Position numbers and translations under genes: made by a program. A stretch of DNA of 20,901 nucleotides from DASWID01 sp049682815 (GTDB taxonomy: Bacteria > Desulfobacterota_D > UBA1144 > Nemesobacterales > CSP1-2): assembly GCA_049682815.1 (NCBI GenBank), contig JBAUII010000069.1:1-20901 (forward strand), given 5' to 3'. Positions 1 through 7,748 of the stretch are shown piece by piece (position 1 is the stretch's first letter; the number at the start of each line of letters is the position of its first letter). Below the pieces are notes generated by a model. That model was not told the DNA's origin. It ran no database searches and worked only from the letters and a program-made list of their open reading frames with translations.

Positions 1-347
1 CTCAGGGTGGGAGTGCGATAGTAAATCCGGCGGGAAGGTACTTGGTTGAGCCATGCTTTGAAAAGGATGCAATTTTATATACAGATTGTTATGCAAATCA
101 GATCAAAGCGGTCAAAGCCGTTTTTGACTCTCTGGGTCATTACTCTCGCTGGGACGCGGTGAGACTCGAAGTGAGAAACGAAGCCTGGAACCCCGAGGTC
201 TCAAAAGGTAATTCATCAACCACTCAATACGAACTTCCAAATAGCGAGCTTAGGAAAATCTCAGAAAAGTATGAGATTGATATTGATAAATTGGAGTCGA
301 TCCTGCAGGATCTCGGTAGGTTAATGGGAGGAGGCACCGATACTTAA
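1..347 (+). CDS. Nitrilase / carbon-nitrogen hydrolase family protein, C-terminal fragment
   Basis: The reading frame is open from the left edge (first full codon at base 3) to a TAA at 345-347, so the start lies outside the window. The visible part begins GGSAIVNPAGRYLVEP, the 'GGS.IV.P.G' strand of nitrilase-superfamily enzymes, followed by the late motif GHYSRWDAVRLEV (family form GHYaRpDvf.L). The catalytic Glu, Lys and Cys all lie upstream and cannot be checked. Nitrilases convert nitriles, or cyanide-like substrates, to acids or amides through a Cys thioester. The tail after the motif (about 50 residues) is hydrophilic and ends GGGTDT. Family assignment rests on these C-terminal motifs only; the substrate cannot be inferred. 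The next gene, a globin, is convergent. Confidence 0.8.
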   Translation, partial: QGGSAIVNPAGRYLVEPCFEKDAILYTDCYANQIKAVKAVFDSLGHYSRWDAVRLEVRNEAWNPEVSKGNSSTTQYELPNSELRKISEKYEIDIDKLESILQDLGRLMGGGTDT

Positions 348-485
348 CGCTCTTTTCTATGCTACTTGGATAACAATAAGTAAATGTCCAATGGAGTAAA
401 TCTGAATAGCTTCAAGATATACTCTCACGGCTATTAAATCGTAAGCTGTTGTAAAGTGAAGGAATTTCCCCAAAAACTTCGAGAC

Positions 486-971
486 CTACTTTTCGACAAT
501 CGAGGGTTTTAGACCCGAGAGGATACCAAGGAGCTCGTTCTTCTCCTGGTCTGGCACCTTAAACTCATCCAAGATTCCAACCAGAATATTTACGGAGACT
601 TCCCAGTCACTGTCTGTGATCCCCAATCCCTCGTGAGATGTCTTCATATCTCTACCAGTATAAATACAGGGTCCTCCGGTTGCGCTGCATACGAAATCGA
701 CGGTTAGTTGCTGAACTCGTTTTTTTGAATCGTCACTCAAGCCTATGAAGTATTTACCTAACTGTTGATTTGGAATCATGCGGGCGAATAATTCTCCAAC
801 TACGGCTGCGACTGCGTCATAACCGCCAAGGCGTTGATACAGCGTCTTTTCGGGGGCACCTGAAGCTTTCTGCTCGTTTTCTTCAGAAAATCCAGAGGGC
901 AGGTTTATTGACAGTGATATGAGCAAAAATAATAAAATTGATGATCTTTTTGAAAAATATCTTCTATTCAT
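486..971 (-). CDS. Exported group-1 truncated haemoglobin (trHbN-like)
   Basis: A 161-residue protein with a Sec-type signal peptide (basic MNRRYFSKRSS, then a hydrophobic run to about residue 28), so it probably acts in the periplasm. The mature part has the group-1 truncated globin pattern: TLYQRLGGYDAVAAVV at 43-58, an ATGGPCIYTG loop at 97-106, and KTSHEGLGI with His113 as the expected proximal haem ligand. By alignment from memory with Mycobacterium HbN, the B10 position (usually Tyr) is Phe62 and E11 is Thr90, so the usual distal hydrogen-bond network for O2/NO appears altered. Cys95 and Cys102 lie close together. A strong Shine-Dalgarno (aaaggagga) precedes the ATG. The gene is divergent from an HxlR-type regulator 114 bases away, which may control it. 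Family call is firm; the ligand (O2, NO or other) is unknown. Confidence 0.92.
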   Translation of the reverse strand: MNRRYFSKRSSILLFLLISLSINLPSGFSEENEQKASGAPEKTLYQRLGGYDAVAAVVGELFARMIPNQQLGKYFIGLSDDSKKRVQQLTVDFVCSATGGPCIYTGRDMKTSHEGLGITDSDWEVSVNILVGILDEFKVPDQEKNELLGILSGLKPSIVEK

Positions 972-1004
972 TGTTTCCTCCTTTTCACGAGATCATTATT
1001 TACC

Positions 1005-1010
1005 TATAAT
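1005..1010 (+). promoter_or_regulatory. Possible -10 element (TATAAT) in the globin/HxlR divergent region
   Basis: A perfect TATAAT lies 76 bases before the HxlR-type gene in the divergent intergenic region. The best -35 at 17-base spacing is ttttca (982-987), a weak match, so this is only a candidate. Operator sites for the regulator would be expected in the same 972-1085 interval. I see two similar short words (gtagtta near 1054 and gtagtaa near 1070) but no convincing dyad. Confidence 0.35.
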
Positions 1011-1085
1011 ATAAAAATGGTTCCTCTTATGCAAGCAGGCACTTTTTCGTAGAGTAGTTACGAAACGGTAGTAAAAGTTGAAAAT

Positions 1086-1457
1086 ATGAGAAAATTAAAT
1101 TCTAAGGTAGCTACAGATTCAGGGGTGTTCAGGATCGTCGAGGACATCATCGGTTGCAAGTGGTCCATACAGACATTGCAATTGATAAAGGATGGTGTCA
1201 ATAGACCAGGAGCGATGGTCAGGAGTGTGGATGGACTCACTACAAAGGTCCTGAATGAGAGGTTGTCTAAGATGGTAAAACACAGGATATTGGAAAAACA
1301 TTCCTATCCCGAGATTCCGCCGAGAGTTGAATATAAATTTACAGACTTCGGAAAAGGATTTTTAAACCTATTAGACGAGATAGATAAGCTGCAGGAATTT
1401 TACGAATCCGGTTTTGTCAGACGTAAGAGTTCCAGTTCGAAAGAGTCCAAAAAATAG
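1086..1457 (+). CDS. HxlR-family winged-helix transcriptional regulator
   Basis: A 123-residue protein with the single HxlR winged-helix domain: IIGCKWSIQTLQLI at 21-34 (family form lIGGKWtl.iL), the recognition segment LTTKVLNERLSKMVKHRILE at 51-70, and the wing YPEIPPRVEYKFTDFGK at 74-90, a near-diagnostic HxlR signature. HxlR proteins are small dimeric repressors or activators, often of redox or aldehyde-stress genes and often encoded divergently from their target. The divergent neighbour here is the exported globin, a reasonable candidate target. The N-terminal cysteine that many HxlR regulators place about 11 residues before the GGKW motif is Ser12 here, while Cys24 replaces the second glycine of that motif. 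No clear Shine-Dalgarno precedes the ATG. The basic, Ser-rich tail (RRKSSSSKESKK) is probably disordered. Confidence 0.92.
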   Translation: MRKLNSKVATDSGVFRIVEDIIGCKWSIQTLQLIKDGVNRPGAMVRSVDGLTTKVLNERLSKMVKHRILEKHSYPEIPPRVEYKFTDFGKGFLNLLDEIDKLQEFYESGFVRRKSSSSKESKK

Positions 1458-1574
1458 TAAGCACACCCCGATTACATTTTTCATTAGGTCACATTCCTAG
1501 CCCTAGCCCTCGTCACAAGTTTATTAACATACATGTCGAATACTCCTCGGTTTTACACAGGCTGGTCCGCCGCG

Positions 1575-2756
1575 TTACTCTGAAATCAGCACTAGTACAC
1601 CTGTATAGGTGAATAGATGGTTCTTGCCATGCAGACTTGCGAATTCGGAGTTTCCGAAAAAGCCGATTATTGGTACTCCCTCGAGATAGTGACTTATGTA
1701 TGCCGTGTCGATGCCCTTCTGCCCGTAAAGTGATGAGCCCCTTGCGCAACAGTTGAAAAATAAACCAAACTCGAAGGGCTTCTCGGAGTCGGAGGAGGAT
1801 TTTATACGTTCTAGCATCTGTTTCAGGTCTTCGCGCGCCATTTGAGGATTCCTGATGGCAAATATGATTGTCTGCCCATCTCTGACGTTCTCACCGACTG
1901 CAAGGATCCCTCTTTCGGGATTGATTCCCATTATGTTTCTAATTAGATAATCGCCTCCGACTATTTTCCTCCCACTCGATTCGGGGCTGAATCCTACAAA
2001 TAAAGTCCGAATCAGATCATGGGGATTCTCGAGTATTGTTTGTGGGACATGCCTTTTCAAAACCTTGTATGCAGGTTTGTTATCTAACTCCATAATAATA
2101 TTGTTTTCACACCTTGTAATAACGAAGGTATTTCCGATGGGCTGACAACCCTGTGTTATACCAATACTATAATCAAACTCTCCTTTCATAATAATTCCGG
2201 AAACCGACCTTCGTGAGACGTTGTCCCCAATAAATACAGCCGTTTCGTTAATGTAGGGATTCTCAGAGGCTGTCGCCCCAACGATCGGAATATAACCCAA
2301 CTCTGATTCGATTCCTCGGAATAAAAGGTCAGGACGGAAATTGAATGGGTCGGAAAGGAGGGCAAGTAGTGCTTTCTGATATCCGATCGGCTTTAGTCTT
2401 TTACCGATTTCAACTCCGGCTTTGAATCCTTCATCTGTGGGATCCCCGCACATGAATGAAGAGGTCTTTATCGAATTGGAAGAAACGGCTAAAACGCAAA
2501 CCCCTGGCTCTGCCTCGATCTCAGCTGAGTGGGTAAGCACCCCTATTCCACTACATCCAGTTAAGTTTGTTGTATGGGTTATGTGGCAAACTGTTCTTAA
2601 TATATCCTTATATTTTTCTCTGTGGGGAAACGTACAAAAGACAAGAGCCCAATCAGCCCTCTTTAGATCACCGCTTTCCATGGCCTGGAAAGAGGCTTCG
2701 CCCGCTGCTTCGCTGGCGTCAAGATTGCCTGATATTCCGACACCGGCCTTAATCAT
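1575..2756 (-). CDS. FIST-domain (FIST_N/FIST_C) sensory protein
   Basis: A 393-residue soluble protein. Counting from the ATG at 2756, GCSGIGVLTHSAEI at 67-80 is the hallmark of the FIST N domain, and IVGATASENPYINETAVF followed by GEFDYSIGITQGCQPIG continues the fold. The FIST C half includes SSLYGQKGIDTAYISH and ends VPIIGFFGNSEFA then FTYTGVLVLI, also family-typical. FIST proteins are proposed to bind small ligands such as amino acids and to feed signal-transduction or metabolic pathways; the exact function is not established. The frame also has an upstream TTG at 2771, but the family starts near MIKAGVGIS, so I chose the ATG. It lies 40 bases downstream of the PPOX-class gene on the same strand, probably co-transcribed. 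No attached GGDEF, kinase or methyl-accepting domain is visible, so it is a stand-alone FIST protein. Confidence 0.9.
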   Translation of the reverse strand: MIKAGVGISGNLDASEAAGEASFQAMESGDLKRADWALVFCTFPHREKYKDILRTVCHITHTTNLTGCSGIGVLTHSAEIEAEPGVCVLAVSSNSIKTSSFMCGDPTDEGFKAGVEIGKRLKPIGYQKALLALLSDPFNFRPDLLFRGIESELGYIPIVGATASENPYINETAVFIGDNVSRRSVSGIIMKGEFDYSIGITQGCQPIGNTFVITRCENNIIMELDNKPAYKVLKRHVPQTILENPHDLIRTLFVGFSPESSGRKIVGGDYLIRNIMGINPERGILAVGENVRDGQTIIFAIRNPQMAREDLKQMLERIKSSSDSEKPFEFGLFFNCCARGSSLYGQKGIDTAYISHYLEGVPIIGFFGNSEFASLHGKNHLFTYTGVLVLISE

Positions 2757-2796
2757 CTGTCTTAAACTCAAATTGGGATTTTATCATCTGATGTTT

Positions 2797-3240
2797 CTAT
2801 ATTTTACCCCAAGATATGAAACGATTTGGAATGATCTTGATTACTGGCAGGCCTAATTGAGAAAGTTTCATATGTTTGTACTGACGATACTTTTCGCTGA
2901 GAATTCTTAGCGATTCTCGGTATTCCTTTCCTCTGTTAATCACCACGGCATCACCATGTATTATGATATATCCAATCCTAGTCCAATCGTCATAATACCT
3001 GTCAATTACAACAGAAACGTTCGGGTTGTTCACGATATTTTTGATTCTATTTAGTTCCATTGGTGCAGCACGTTTAGGTTTCTTATCTATTGGTGTGTAT
3101 ATGTAATTCCCGTCGTATGCGTAACAGATCGGAAGGACGAGAGGCTTGCCAGATTTATCGACCGTAGCCATTCTTGCAATCTTTTGTGTTTGAATGAATG
3201 TAATCTCCCTTTTTGTCGGCAAAACATTTGAATTAGTCAT
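2797..3240 (-). CDS. PPOX-class flavin/F420-binding protein, Rv0121-like
   Basis: A 147-residue single-domain split-barrel protein of the pyridoxamine-phosphate-oxidase superfamily. Signature pieces are QTQKIARMATVDKSGKPLVLPICYA (17-41, given here as family core), YIYTPIDKKPK, NPNVSVVIDRYYDDW and the ending RFISWGKI. The pattern YTPID.KPK plus the Trp near the C terminus resembles the TIGR03668 'Rv0121' subgroup, whose members are annotated as probable F420-dependent enzymes. Whether this organism makes F420 cannot be seen, so FMN or F420 (or haem-degradation-type chemistry) remain open. It is the first gene of a probable two-gene minus-strand unit with the FIST gene and is divergent from prs. 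No good Shine-Dalgarno is seen before the ATG. Confidence 0.85.
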   Translation of the reverse strand: MTNSNVLPTKREITFIQTQKIARMATVDKSGKPLVLPICYAYDGNYIYTPIDKKPKRAAPMELNRIKNIVNNPNVSVVIDRYYDDWTRIGYIIIHGDAVVINRGKEYRESLRILSEKYRQYKHMKLSQLGLPVIKIIPNRFISWGKI

Positions 3241-3267
3241 GTCGGTGCTTAACTACGCTTGAAGGAC

Positions 3268-3323
3268 TTGAATTATTCACCATTTATTTTATAATTTTCC
3301 GCTTCAAACATAAAGGGTGAAGC
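3268..3323 (+). promoter_or_regulatory. sigma70-like promoter of the prs operon with a 5' leader hairpin
   Basis: TTGAAT at 3268-3273 and a perfect TATAAT at 3290-3295 are separated by 16 bases, a good sigma70-type pair that would start transcription near 3301-3303. Right at that point lies a small hairpin, gcttca (3301-3306) with tgaagc (3318-3323), six base pairs around an 11-base loop. A 5'-terminal hairpin could stabilise the transcript. The prs ATG at 3349 has no obvious Shine-Dalgarno. Confidence 0.6.
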
Positions 3324-3348
3324 TGTTTAGTACTCCCAGAGATATCAA

Positions 3349-4290
3349 ATGGGGCCAACAAAAATATTTAGTGGTACATCGAATGTTCCTCTCGTAGAAG
3401 CGGTGTGCAGATATATGGACGTGCCGTTTGGGAAAGCCGAGATACGCAGATTTAGTGATGGAGAGGTATTTGTAGAGATCTCCGAGAGTGTACGTGGTGC
3501 GCATGTCTTTATAATTCAGTCTACGTGTCCACCGGTAAACGAGCATATTATGGAGCTCCTCATTATTACCGATGCCTTGAAGAGGGCTTCGGCTCGGGCA
3601 ATTACAGCCGTCATTCCATATTATGGATATGCCAGACAGGATAGAAAGGTTCAGCCTAGGGCTCCGATCTCGGCAAAACTTATTGCCGATCTGATTGTAA
3701 AGGCCGGGGTTAACAGGGTTGTTACCGTCGACCTGCATGCCGGCCAGATTCAGGGATTTTTTGATGTCCCAGTAGATCATCTATACGCCGCTCCGATATT
3801 TATTAACTATTTTAAGAAGAAATTTAATAATGATAAGTTGGTGATTGTGTCTCCTGATGCGGGCGGGATGGAACGGGCAAGGGCATATGCAAATAGACTA
3901 GATGCTGGGCTTGCTATGACTGATAAGAGACGTACCGGCCCAAATGTGGCTAAAATCACATACTTAATCGGAGATGTTAAGGGGAAATGCGCAATAATAG
4001 TCGATGACCTTGTCGACACCGCGGGGACCGCAGTACAGGCCGCGCAGGTGCTTGTTAGGGAAGGTGCGAAACAGGTTTCTTTATGTTGCACTCATGGTGT
4101 ACTCTCTGGAAGAGCGGTGGAGAAGATCGAAGAGTCAGATTTGGTCGAGGCGGTAATAACGGATACTATTGAGCCCAGCGAGGAAGTCAAAAGGTCAAAT
4201 AAAATAGAGGTCTTGAGCATTTCTAGCCTAATAGGAGAGGCTATAAAGAGAATAACGACAGGAGAATCGATAAGTACTTTGTTTACCTAG
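3349..4290 (+). CDS. prs: Ribose-phosphate pyrophosphokinase (PRPP synthetase)
   Basis: A full-length 313-residue class I enzyme that transfers pyrophosphate from ATP to ribose 5-phosphate, giving PRPP for purine, pyrimidine, NAD, His and Trp synthesis in the cytoplasm. Visible motifs are FSDGEVFVEI, the ATP-binding region YGYARQDRKVQPRAPISAK, the catalytic DLHAGQIQGFFDVP with His130, the flexible-loop basic segment DKRRTGPN, and the ribose-5-phosphate/PRPP loop VDDLVDTAGT at 218-227. An in-frame TAG at 3328 fixes the start after that point, at the ATG at 3349. It heads the prs-rplY-pth block, with rplY beginning 22 bases downstream, a linkage common in Deltaproteobacteria and other bacteria. 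Confidence 0.98.
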   Translation: MGPTKIFSGTSNVPLVEAVCRYMDVPFGKAEIRRFSDGEVFVEISESVRGAHVFIIQSTCPPVNEHIMELLIITDALKRASARAITAVIPYYGYARQDRKVQPRAPISAKLIADLIVKAGVNRVVTVDLHAGQIQGFFDVPVDHLYAAPIFINYFKKKFNNDKLVIVSPDAGGMERARAYANRLDAGLAMTDKRRTGPNVAKITYLIGDVKGKCAIIVDDLVDTAGTAVQAAQVLVREGAKQVSLCCTHGVLSGRAVEKIEESDLVEAVITDTIEPSEEVKRSNKIEVLSISSLIGEAIKRITTGESISTLFT

Positions 4291-4312
4291 ATTTTGTGAT
4301 AGGGAGAGTAAT

Positions 4313-4987
4313 ATGGCTCAAAACACGTTGATAGTAAAGCAGAGATACAGGGTGGGGAAAGGGGGAGCGAGGCAGGTGAGGAGGGAGGGGAATATCCCGT
4401 CTATACTTTATGGAAGAGAGACTGAACCAATTCCACTGGTTGTAAATCCCAATGATCTTAAAGAAGCACTATCGACCGAGGCGGGTGAAAACACATTGCT
4501 AGAGATTAAAATTCGAGGTGACGGAGACGAAATTTCGAAACTGGCATTGCTGAGGGATATCCAGTTCGATTTCTTAACGAATAAACCAATTCACCTTGAC
4601 TTTCAAGAAGTGCAGATGAAAGAGAAATTACATGTTAACGTTCCGGTGAAGTTCATTGGATTAGCCACGGGTGTTAAAAATGAACATGGGATTCTTGAAG
4701 AGATACTTAGAGAAATTGAGATTGAATGCTTTCCTAAGGATATACCAAATTTTTTTGAGGTCGATGTATCCGAGTTGGGATTAGGGGACTCCATACATAT
4801 TAGAGATTTACAGCTATCAGAAGACCTTACTGTACTTCACGAACCTGATGATACGGTCGTAACGGTTCTTGCTCCTAGGGTTGAAGAAGAAGTGGCCGTG
4901 GCAGAAGTCGTAGGCGAGGGTGCGGAAGCTGCAGTGGAGGTGGAGGCAGCCGAGAAAACTGTGGATGAGGGAGACGAGAAGGAATAG
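4313..4987 (+). CDS. rplY: 50S ribosomal protein L25, long TL5/CTC form
   Basis: A 224-residue protein with two domains. Residues 1 to about 95 form the 5S-rRNA-binding L25 barrel (GGARQVRREGNIPSILYG, then LLRDIQFDFLTNKPIHLDFQEV). Residues about 100-190 are the TL5/CTC C-terminal domain (VNVPVKFIGLATGVKNEHG, IEIECFPKDIPNFFEVDVS, LGDSIHIRDL). The last 35 residues are an Ala/Glu/Val-rich acidic tail. It stabilises 5S rRNA in the large ribosomal subunit; the two-domain form is the one called Ctc, a general stress protein, in Bacillus. Shine-Dalgarno agggagag sits just before the ATG. It lies 22 bases after prs and 8 bases before pth, so the three are almost certainly one transcript. Confidence 0.96.
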   Translation: MAQNTLIVKQRYRVGKGGARQVRREGNIPSILYGRETEPIPLVVNPNDLKEALSTEAGENTLLEIKIRGDGDEISKLALLRDIQFDFLTNKPIHLDFQEVQMKEKLHVNVPVKFIGLATGVKNEHGILEEILREIEIECFPKDIPNFFEVDVSELGLGDSIHIRDLQLSEDLTVLHEPDDTVVTVLAPRVEEEVAVAEVVGEGAEAAVEVEAAEKTVDEGDEKE

Positions 4988-4995
4988 CTTTAAGG

Positions 4996-5568
4996 ATGTT
5001 TTTGATTGTTGGTTTAGGTAATCCGGGTAAAAGGTACTCTTTGTCAAGACATAACGTCGGATTTATGGCGATCGATGAGATTGCAAAGAGGCATGGGATT
5101 GAGGTAAAGAAAAAGGGATTCAATAGTCTTTATTGCGAATCAATAATTGACCAGAAGAAGATAATCCTTCTAAAGCCCCAGACGTTTATGAACGCAAGCG
5201 GCAGGGCGGTATCTGCGGCGGTGAATTTTTATAAAATTTCTACGAGTGATGTTTTAGTGGTTCATGATGAGATTGATCTTCCGACAGGGGCGATGCAAGT
5301 AAAGTTTGGTGGTGGAAGCGCCGGTCATAAAGGAATTGATTCTGTCATAAGGCACCTGGGCGGGTCCGATTTCATAAGGATTCGAATCGGTGTGGGTAAG
5401 CCATCCGAGAAGCCCGAGGTGGTCAACCATGTGTTGTCAGAGTTTGAACACGGTGAAATAAAGATAATAAAGGTTATGGTTGAAAAGGCTGCAGACGCTG
5501 TGATGGAAACGATCCTTAATGGTTTGGAAAAAGCCATGAACAAGTTTAACAGAAAAAGGGAAGTTTGA
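4996..5568 (+). CDS. pth: Peptidyl-tRNA hydrolase
   Basis: A 190-residue bacterial Pth that cleaves the ester bond of peptidyl-tRNAs dropped from stalled ribosomes. Catalytic and binding residues are present: Asn9 in GLGNPGKRY, His19 in SRHNVGF, Asn66 in KPQTFMNASG and Asp91 in VVHDEIDLPTG. At the position of E. coli Asn114 (family motif GHNG) it has Lys112 (GHKG), a variant I believe occurs elsewhere. Length matches the family. The start lies 8 bases after the rplY stop, with a short ttaagg just before it. The last residues (KFNRKREV) are basic. Confidence 0.97.
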   Translation: MFLIVGLGNPGKRYSLSRHNVGFMAIDEIAKRHGIEVKKKGFNSLYCESIIDQKKIILLKPQTFMNASGRAVSAAVNFYKISTSDVLVVHDEIDLPTGAMQVKFGGGSAGHKGIDSVIRHLGGSDFIRIRIGVGKPSEKPEVVNHVLSEFEHGEIKIIKVMVEKAADAVMETILNGLEKAMNKFNRKREV

Positions 5569-5618
5569 TTTTGGAACAGATGCTTCAACACTAATAATCT
5601 GAAAGGAGGTTAAAACAA

Positions 5619-7664
5619 ATGGGTGAGGTTATAGCAGCCCTTTTTGGTTCCGTTTTTGGCATATTGGTCTTGGGATATGCCTACACGGTGTACAGAGACA
5701 TAAAGTTACTTCCTGATGGCACGGAAAAGATGAGGGAAATCTGTTCGGCCATTCATCAAGGAGCCATGGTTTTTTTAAGGAGAGAATACAGGATAATTGC
5801 AATTTTTGTAATAGTTGTATTTATTCTTGTTTCGATATTTATAGATTTCAGGGCGGGTATCGCATACCTAGGCGGGGCGCTATGCTCTTTAGTGGCTGGT
5901 TTTTGCGGAATGAAATCTGCCACCAAGGCAAATGTGCGGACCGCTCAGGCCGCAGCGACTGAAGGTCAGGCGAAGGCACTAATTGTTGCGTTTAAGGGTG
6001 GAAATGTGATGGGACTTTCTGTCGCGGGGCTCGGTCTTCTTGGGCTTTCTATTGCCTTTGCCCTTGGTGTAGGGATCCCTGACAACCCTACCGATACATT
6101 GGCGCTTACGAGTTTTGTTCAGAAGTTCGCTGGAATCATTGGCGGATTCGCGATGGGGGCAAGCTCTGTCGCACTCTTTGCGAGAATAGGAGGGGGGATT
6201 TTTACTAAAGGAGCGGATGTTGGAGCAGATCTGGTAGGTAAGGTTGAGGCGGGAATACCTGAGGATGATCCTAGAAACCCGGCGACGATAGCCGACAATG
6301 TTGGAGACAATGTTGGAGATGTCGCGGGAATGGGTGCTGACCTTTTCGAATCGTACGTGGGTGCTGTCGTAGCCACTATAGTCATTGCTGCTAGCATGAC
6401 AGAAAACCAGATCTCTCTTATGTCAATTCCATTGGTACTGATTACATTGGGGAGTATGTCCTCGGTAATTGGCGCTAAGACTGTCGAATGGTTTAAAGAT
6501 CTCGATCCTCAACTGGTATTAAGGCGTGCAACCTTTTATACCGGCGGAATCTATCTGGCTATATCGCTTATTACTCTTATAATTGTTGGTCTTGTGGATG
6601 CAATTCCCTTTAAATTTGTTATGGGAATCTTTGGCGCTGCCGTTCTTGGGCTAGTATCAGGGGTGGTGATAGGTCTTCTTACCGAATATTACACATCCGG
6701 CTCACCCATAAGGAAGATCGCAGAGGCATCTCAAACTGGTGTTGCAACAAATATCATAGAAGGATTATCCGTGGGGATGATCAGCACAACCCTTCCCGTT
6801 ATTACAATAGCAATTGCCATAGGGTTTTCCTTTGTTTTTGCGGGCCTCTACGGTATCGGAATCGCAGCGGTGAGCATGCTTGCAACAATAGGGATCACGA
6901 TGTCTGTTGATGCGTATGGTCCTGTCGCTGACAATGCTGGCGGCATAACCGAAATGTCGCATCTCGGCGCAGATGTGAGAAAGATTACGGACAGGCTTGA
7001 TTCATTAGGTAACACCACTGCGGCGATAGGTAAGGGTTTTGCCATAGGCTCCGCGGCTCTCGCTGCCTTAGCTTTATTCGCTGCGTATACAAATGCAGTT
7101 GGACTCAGCAGTATAGACCTTACAAACAGTAAGGTAGTATCTGGGTTGCTGATCGGTGGAACTATTCCATTTCTCCTCGCAGCCCTTACTATGGGGGCTG
7201 TTGGAAGGACCGCACAAAAGATGGTGGAAGAGGTGAGAAGGCAGTTCAGGGAAATAACCGGACTACTTGAGGGGACTGCCACGGCAGATTACGAAAGCTG
7301 CGTTCGAATCAGTACCGACGCAGCACTGAGGGAAATGGTAATTCCTGGGATAACAGCAGTGGTTGCACCTCTCATAATCGGTTTCATCCTTGGCCCACAG
7401 GCACTCGGGGGCTTCTTGGCGGGAGCCGTGGTAACGGGTGTAATGCTTGCTTTGATGATGGCGAACGCAGGGGGTGCATGGGATAATGCAAAGAAATTTA
7501 TTGAAGAAGGAAACCTTGGTGGTAAGGGCTCTGATGCACACAAGGCGGCTGTAGTGGGTGATACCGTGGGTGATCCGTTCAAGGACACGTCTGGCCCGGC
7601 CATGAACATATTGATTAAGCTGATGTCAATTGTTTCGCTGGTTGTCGCCCCTTTATTAATCTAG
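5619..7664 (+). CDS. hppA: K+-stimulated membrane-bound ion-translocating pyrophosphatase
   Basis: A 681-residue integral membrane protein with about 16 hydrophobic helices that couples PPi hydrolysis to Na+ or H+ export. The catalytic acidic cluster is seen as DDPRNP (216-221) and the DNVGDNVGD repeat (226-234). The ion-gate helix reads GADLFESY with Glu244, the position used by the Na+-pumping Thermotoga enzyme. The K+-dependence site reads GNTTAAIGKG with Ala468 and Gly471; a Lys at the first of these marks the K+-independent type, so this is the K+-dependent class, which contains Na+ pumps and some H+ pumps. Strong Shine-Dalgarno aaaggaggt. It is inserted in an otherwise translation-related gene block, 50 bases after pth and 84 before ychF. 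Likely role: PPi recycling and ion-gradient generation under low energy. Ion choice is an inference. Confidence 0.97.
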   Translation: MGEVIAALFGSVFGILVLGYAYTVYRDIKLLPDGTEKMREICSAIHQGAMVFLRREYRIIAIFVIVVFILVSIFIDFRAGIAYLGGALCSLVAGFCGMKSATKANVRTAQAAATEGQAKALIVAFKGGNVMGLSVAGLGLLGLSIAFALGVGIPDNPTDTLALTSFVQKFAGIIGGFAMGASSVALFARIGGGIFTKGADVGADLVGKVEAGIPEDDPRNPATIADNVGDNVGDVAGMGADLFESYVGAVVATIVIAASMTENQISLMSIPLVLITLGSMSSVIGAKTVEWFKDLDPQLVLRRATFYTGGIYLAISLITLIIVGLVDAIPFKFVMGIFGAAVLGLVSGVVIGLLTEYYTSGSPIRKIAEASQTGVATNIIEGLSVGMISTTLPVITIAIAIGFSFVFAGLYGIGIAAVSMLATIGITMSVDAYGPVADNAGGITEMSHLGADVRKITDRLDSLGNTTAAIGKGFAIGSAALAALALFAAYTNAVGLSSIDLTNSKVVSGLLIGGTIPFLLAALTMGAVGRTAQKMVEEVRRQFREITGLLEGTATADYESCVRISTDAALREMVIPGITAVVAPLIIGFILGPQALGGFLAGAVVTGVMLALMMANAGGAWDNAKKFIEEGNLGGKGSDAHKAAVVGDTVGDPFKDTSGPAMNILIKLMSIVSLVVAPLLI

Positions 7665-7748
7665 AGATCTTGTGTCGGGGGTAATGTATATTAAACGACG
7701 GGTAATAAAACCATTGGCAAAAATAATTTTTCGTAACTACGTTTAGAA

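Noticed and set aside
6119..7609. Several minus-strand ORFs inside hppA
   Set aside because: All are antisense to a complete and well-recognised hppA and have no SD or family match.
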